Source of the DNA: Paraburkholderia fungorum | GTDB lineage: Bacteria; Pseudomonadota; Gammaproteobacteria; Burkholderiales; Burkholderiaceae | Assembly (NCBI RefSeq): GCF_003610895.1 | Contig: NZ_MCAS01000030.1 | Location: 1-64,000 of the forward strand | Length of the DNA: 64,000 nt | Direction of reading: 5' to 3' | In this document: positions 61,787 to 64,000 of the stretch, piece by piece | Layout: every line of letters begins with the position of its first letter | How positions within the stretch are numbered: position 1 is the first letter of the stretch | The notes under the pieces: model-generated | Told to the model about the DNA's origin: nothing | Databases searched by the model: none | Seen by the model: the letters and a program-made list of their open reading frames with translations, nothing else | Program-made: the position numbers and the translations under genes

Positions 61787-62512
61787 TTACCGCAGGGTCA
61801 TCACATCGGCCGCACGCATCAGACGACGCGTACGAGCGTTGCCGGCGACCACGAAGTGCTGGCGCTGCGCCGTCCAGGTCAGCAGGCGGATCTCGCCGAT
61901 GCGACGGGCGGCCCACAGCGGCTGCGCCGGTGCAAACAGTGCCAGGGTGGAAATCACCACGACGGGCTGGTTGTCTTCGTTCAGATAGACGAATTCGTTG
62001 GCGCGTTGGAACGGGCCGAGCGATAGGACCCTTTGATCCACGAGCCGTAAGCCGATCGCGGCGAGCGGCGGGGCGGATTCGTCGGTTCGCGTCGGCGACG
62101 TGGCGGAATACGGTGCGGCTGCGATTTCCGCCAACGCCATCACGGCGGCATTGTTGAGCGCCTGCCGGGATACCTGGGTGGCGGCCAACCAGCCGCTTAC
62201 GGCCGCCAGCGTCAGAACCAGCGCCGCGAGGGTATTGAGCGCCTTGCCCGGACGCCTCGCGCCCGTCAGTTGGCGGAGTGCGCCGCGCCACCCTCGCGCA
62301 CGGCCTGAAACAGGTTCGTCGTTTGTCTGGAAGGCCTGCTGCATCTGCGCGTTCAGCCTGCCGTAGAACGCCACCCGGCGTGCTTCCGCCGGATCCTTGC
62401 CCAGATAGTCCTGCAGAAACGCCGCGCGCTCCGGGCTCAGCGTGCCATCGGCATACGCCTGAATGTCGGCTTCGGAAAGCGGTGGGTCGGAGGGGGCGTC
62501 GGTTGAGGTCAT
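61787..62512 (-). CDS. Second anti-sigma-like membrane protein
   Basis: A 241-residue protein related in layout to the anti-sigma factor at 60300. The N-terminal domain SEADIQAYADGTLSPERAAFLQDYLGKDPAEARRVAFYGRL is followed by an Arg-rich stretch, one helix (TLAALVLTLAAVSGWLAATQ, about 93-112) and a periplasmic domain. It lies 144 bases upstream of the sigma factor on the same strand and has its own GGAATAAA element. It may be a second input on the same sigma factor or regulate another. Confidence 0.78.
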   Translation of the reverse strand: MTSTDAPSDPPLSEADIQAYADGTLSPERAAFLQDYLGKDPAEARRVAFYGRLNAQMQQAFQTNDEPVSGRARGWRGALRQLTGARRPGKALNTLAALVLTLAAVSGWLAATQVSRQALNNAAVMALAEIAAAPYSATSPTRTDESAPPLAAIGLRLVDQRVLSLGPFQRANEFVYLNEDNQPVVVISTLALFAPAQPLWAARRIGEIRLLTWTAQRQHFVVAGNARTRRLMRAADVMTLR

Positions 62513-62561
62513 GGTGGCGGCGTTCGTCGGATTTCAGCTAACGGATTTCAGTCAACTACCG

Positions 62562-62590
62562 GCAAACACGTGCAGAGGTGAGTTTATTCC
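62562..62590 (-). promoter_or_regulatory. Putative ECF promoter of the second anti-sigma-like gene
   Basis: On the minus strand GGAATAAA (62590-62583) is followed after 15 bases by GTTTG (62567-62563), about 50 bases before the start at 62512. Confidence 0.6.
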
Positions 62591-62626
62591 ACGTTCGAAG
62601 TTTGTTTTTTTTGAGGCGTCAATGCA

Positions 62627-62654
62627 GGAATAAAAACCGCCGACCGGTGGTTTT
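62627..62654 (+). promoter_or_regulatory. Putative ECF promoter of the DUF4148-peroxidase unit
   Basis: GGAATAAA (62627-62634) is followed after 15 bases by GTTTT (62650-62654), about 40 bases before the DUF4148 start. It faces away from the divergent element at 62583-62590. Confidence 0.6.
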
Positions 62655-62693
62655 CCCTCATGCGAACCCGCACAAAACTCTCTGGAGTTCATC

Positions 62694-62963
62694 ATGAAGA
62701 AGATCGCTTTTGCCGCCTTGTCCGTCGTCATTCTTGCCGCTTCGTCGAGCGTCTTTGCCGAAGGCAAGACACGTGCTCAGGTGTACCAGGAATTGATCGA
62801 AGCTCAACAGAACGGCCTTGACTACGTGACCGACGCATCGTATCCGGATGTGAGCCCCGTCTTCGCGCAACAGGTCGAGCACAACAAGGAAGCACTCGCG
62901 GCGAAGGCGGCTGCCGCGAACCATGTCGCGAGCGGCAGCGCGGCGGTGGGTAACGTCAATTGA
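62694..62963 (+). CDS. Short DUF4148 exported protein
   Basis: An 89-residue secreted protein. The signal peptide ends SSVFAEG. The DUF4148 core is KTRAQVYQELIEAQQNGLDYVTDASYPDVSP. It resembles the 114-residue relative at 53524 but is shorter. It is the first gene of a unit that continues to the peroxidase at 63078, although a 13-bp hairpin intervenes. The ECF-type element upstream suggests stress induction. Molecular function unknown. Confidence 0.85.
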   Translation: MKKIAFAALSVVILAASSSVFAEGKTRAQVYQELIEAQQNGLDYVTDASYPDVSPVFAQQVEHNKEALAAKAAAANHVASGSAAVGNVN

Positions 62964-62970
62964 CGCGATT

Positions 62971-63009
62971 GATATCCGGCGCGCGGCGTGAACGGACGCG
63001 CCGGATATC
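62971..63009 (+). other. 13-bp hairpin between DUF4148 and peroxidase genes
   Basis: GATATCCGGCGCG and CGCGCCGGATATC pair perfectly around a 13-base loop, and three further outer pairs form if one base is bulged. It starts 8 bases after the DUF4148 stop. No T-run follows; it may terminate partially, set the ratio of the two products or protect the upstream message. Confidence 0.7.
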
Positions 63010-63077
63010 GAATGGAATAGATCGCCGCATTGGGTGTTCACCAATGAGTGCATCTTTCCGAGCGTCAAGGAGGCGTC

Positions 63078-64000
63078 GTGACAAAACCATCCGTTCCCAA
63101 TGCTGGACCCCTATGCGTGCCATGCCGGCTTGCCGCGATCGGCGCAGTCGTTGCGGCTCTTGCCGGTGGCTTCGCCTATACCGCGGGCTGGCTGACACCC
63201 GCGCGGCTCACCGCGCCGCGTTTCATCAATACGTTCGAAGCGGTGGCCGGCCAGCCGCATCCGGGCTACAGACGCAACCATGCAAAGGGCTTGTGCGTGG
63301 AGGGCTATTTCGACAGTAACGGCAACGGCGCGGCGCTATCGCGCGCCGCCGTATTCGCCAGCGGCCGCACACCGGTCACAGGACGTTTTGCGGTGCCAGG
63401 CGGTAATCCTTCCGCACCCGACACCAGCTCTCCGGTGCGCAGCATGGCCTTGCTGTTTCAATTGCAGAACGGCGAGCAATGGCGTACTGGAATGAATTCG
63501 ACACCCGTCTTTGCGGTTCATACGCCCGCGCAGTTCTATCAGCAACTGGTTGCAGCGAAACCCGATGCCGCAACCGGCAAACTGGATCCCGCGAAGTTGA
63601 AAGCGTTTTATGACGCATATCCGGAAACCCGGCCATTTCAGGCCTGGGTGAAAGCACATCCGCCGTCGTCGAGTCTGGCGAACGCCGCGTACTACAGCAT
63701 CAACGCGTTCCGGTTTACGGACAGTGCGGGCAGTACTCACGCCGTGCGCTGGGCGATGGTGCCTGAAACGCCGTATGCGCCGATCACCGATGCGCAAAAA
63801 GCCGAAAAGAACTTTCTTCAGGCAGATCTCAACCAGCGTCTGCAAAGCGGACCGTTGCGCTGGCACCTGATCCTGACGGTCGCTCAGCCGGGCGACCCCA
63901 TCGACGACGCAACGATGCAATGGCCCGACGATCGTCAGCATATCGACGCCGGCACGCTGGTGATCGATCGTTCGACGTCGCAAGAAGATGGCACGTGCCG
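63078..64000 (+). CDS. Catalase-family (SrpA-like) peroxidase, partial
   Basis: The first 307 residues of a catalase-related haem peroxidase are visible; the gene runs past the window end. A GTG start follows AAGGAGG. An N-terminal helix (LAAIGAVVAALAGGFAYTAGWL, about 18-39) anchors or exports it. The catalytic His68 is in GYRRNHAKGLCVEGYF, with the family segments ASGRTPVTGRFAVPGGNP, MALLFQLQNGEQWRTGMNSTPVF and AYYSINAFRFTDSAG. The expected Tyr haem ligand would lie beyond the end. It probably removes peroxides at the periplasmic face and is part of the ECF-controlled unit. Confidence 0.9.
   Translation, partial: MTKPSVPNAGPLCVPCRLAAIGAVVAALAGGFAYTAGWLTPARLTAPRFINTFEAVAGQPHPGYRRNHAKGLCVEGYFDSNGNGAALSRAAVFASGRTPVTGRFAVPGGNPSAPDTSSPVRSMALLFQLQNGEQWRTGMNSTPVFAVHTPAQFYQQLVAAKPDAATGKLDPAKLKAFYDAYPETRPFQAWVKAHPPSSSLANAAYYSINAFRFTDSAGSTHAVRWAMVPETPYAPITDAQKAEKNFLQADLNQRLQSGPLRWHLILTVAQPGDPIDDATMQWPDDRQHIDAGTLVIDRSTSQEDGTC

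Overview
The window is high-GC DNA from a Burkholderiaceae bacterium, most likely a Paraburkholderia or close relative. The grounds are qualitative: a Burkholderia-type secreted lipase with its dedicated foldase, DUF4148 and DUF3331 small proteins, an OmpC-type beta-barrel porin, a cobalamin-dependent ribonucleotide reductase, and several periplasmic molybdenum hydroxylases that hand electrons to c-type cytochromes. It reads as ordinary accessory and metabolic chromosome. I saw no phage, CRISPR array, rRNA or tRNA. The left edge is an IS256-family insertion sequence beside an A/C-rich tandem repeat tract.

Layout. 1-1343: IS256-family element. 1344-4000: repeat tract, a zinc alcohol dehydrogenase and its divergent AraC-type regulator. 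3996-8432: an MsrP-like molybdoenzyme, a cytochrome b and a DUF5666 protein, divergent from a CopRS/HprRS-type two-component system with a recognisable inverted-repeat operator between them. 8434-12293: two VOC proteins, a GGDEF diguanylate cyclase with duplicated sensor domain, and a D-2-hydroxyacid dehydrogenase. 12489-17219: a three-gene cytoplasmic-facing molybdoenzyme complex resembling SoeABC sulfite dehydrogenase. 17312-26275: nrdJ, a DUF3331 protein, an AI-2E family permease, a secreted esterase, an OpgC-like membrane protein, a porin and a small membrane protein. 26606-28135: nudK and a divergent DeoR-type regulator with helically phased GTGCA repeats between them. 28540-33334 and 38215-42223: two separate xanthine-dehydrogenase-family operons, each with a triheme cytochrome c and each ended by a strong terminator. 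33502-37747: an SRPBCC protein, a DUF3465 protein, a LysM/degenerate LytM lipoprotein, a dehalogenase-like hydrolase and an unknown. 42308-48830: seven ABC-transporter genes on the minus strand that mix a spermidine/iron-type system with ATPase-less polar-amino-acid-type components, divergent from a GcvA-like LysR regulator. 50332-58003: a calcium/proton antiporter, BON protein, alkyladenine glycosylase, DUF4148 protein, CBS protein, RibA, a small unknown, an NmrA-like reductase and an AraC regulator. 58105-60271: lipase and foldase. 60300-64000: an ECF sigma factor between two anti-sigma-like genes, divergent from a DUF4148 protein and a catalase-family peroxidase cut off by the window end.

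The best candidate for an under-described system is the right-end ECF/peroxidase locus. Three transcription units there each carry an upstream GGAATAAA-N14/15-GTT element pointing at the gene, which predicts an autoregulated sigma-factor regulon. The next best are the two-component/MsrP-like locus with its CusR/HprR-like box, the nudK-deoR operator array and the hybrid ABC cluster.

All assignments come from reading translated sequence and motifs by eye. No homology search was run, so family names rest on motif, length and gene-order recognition.
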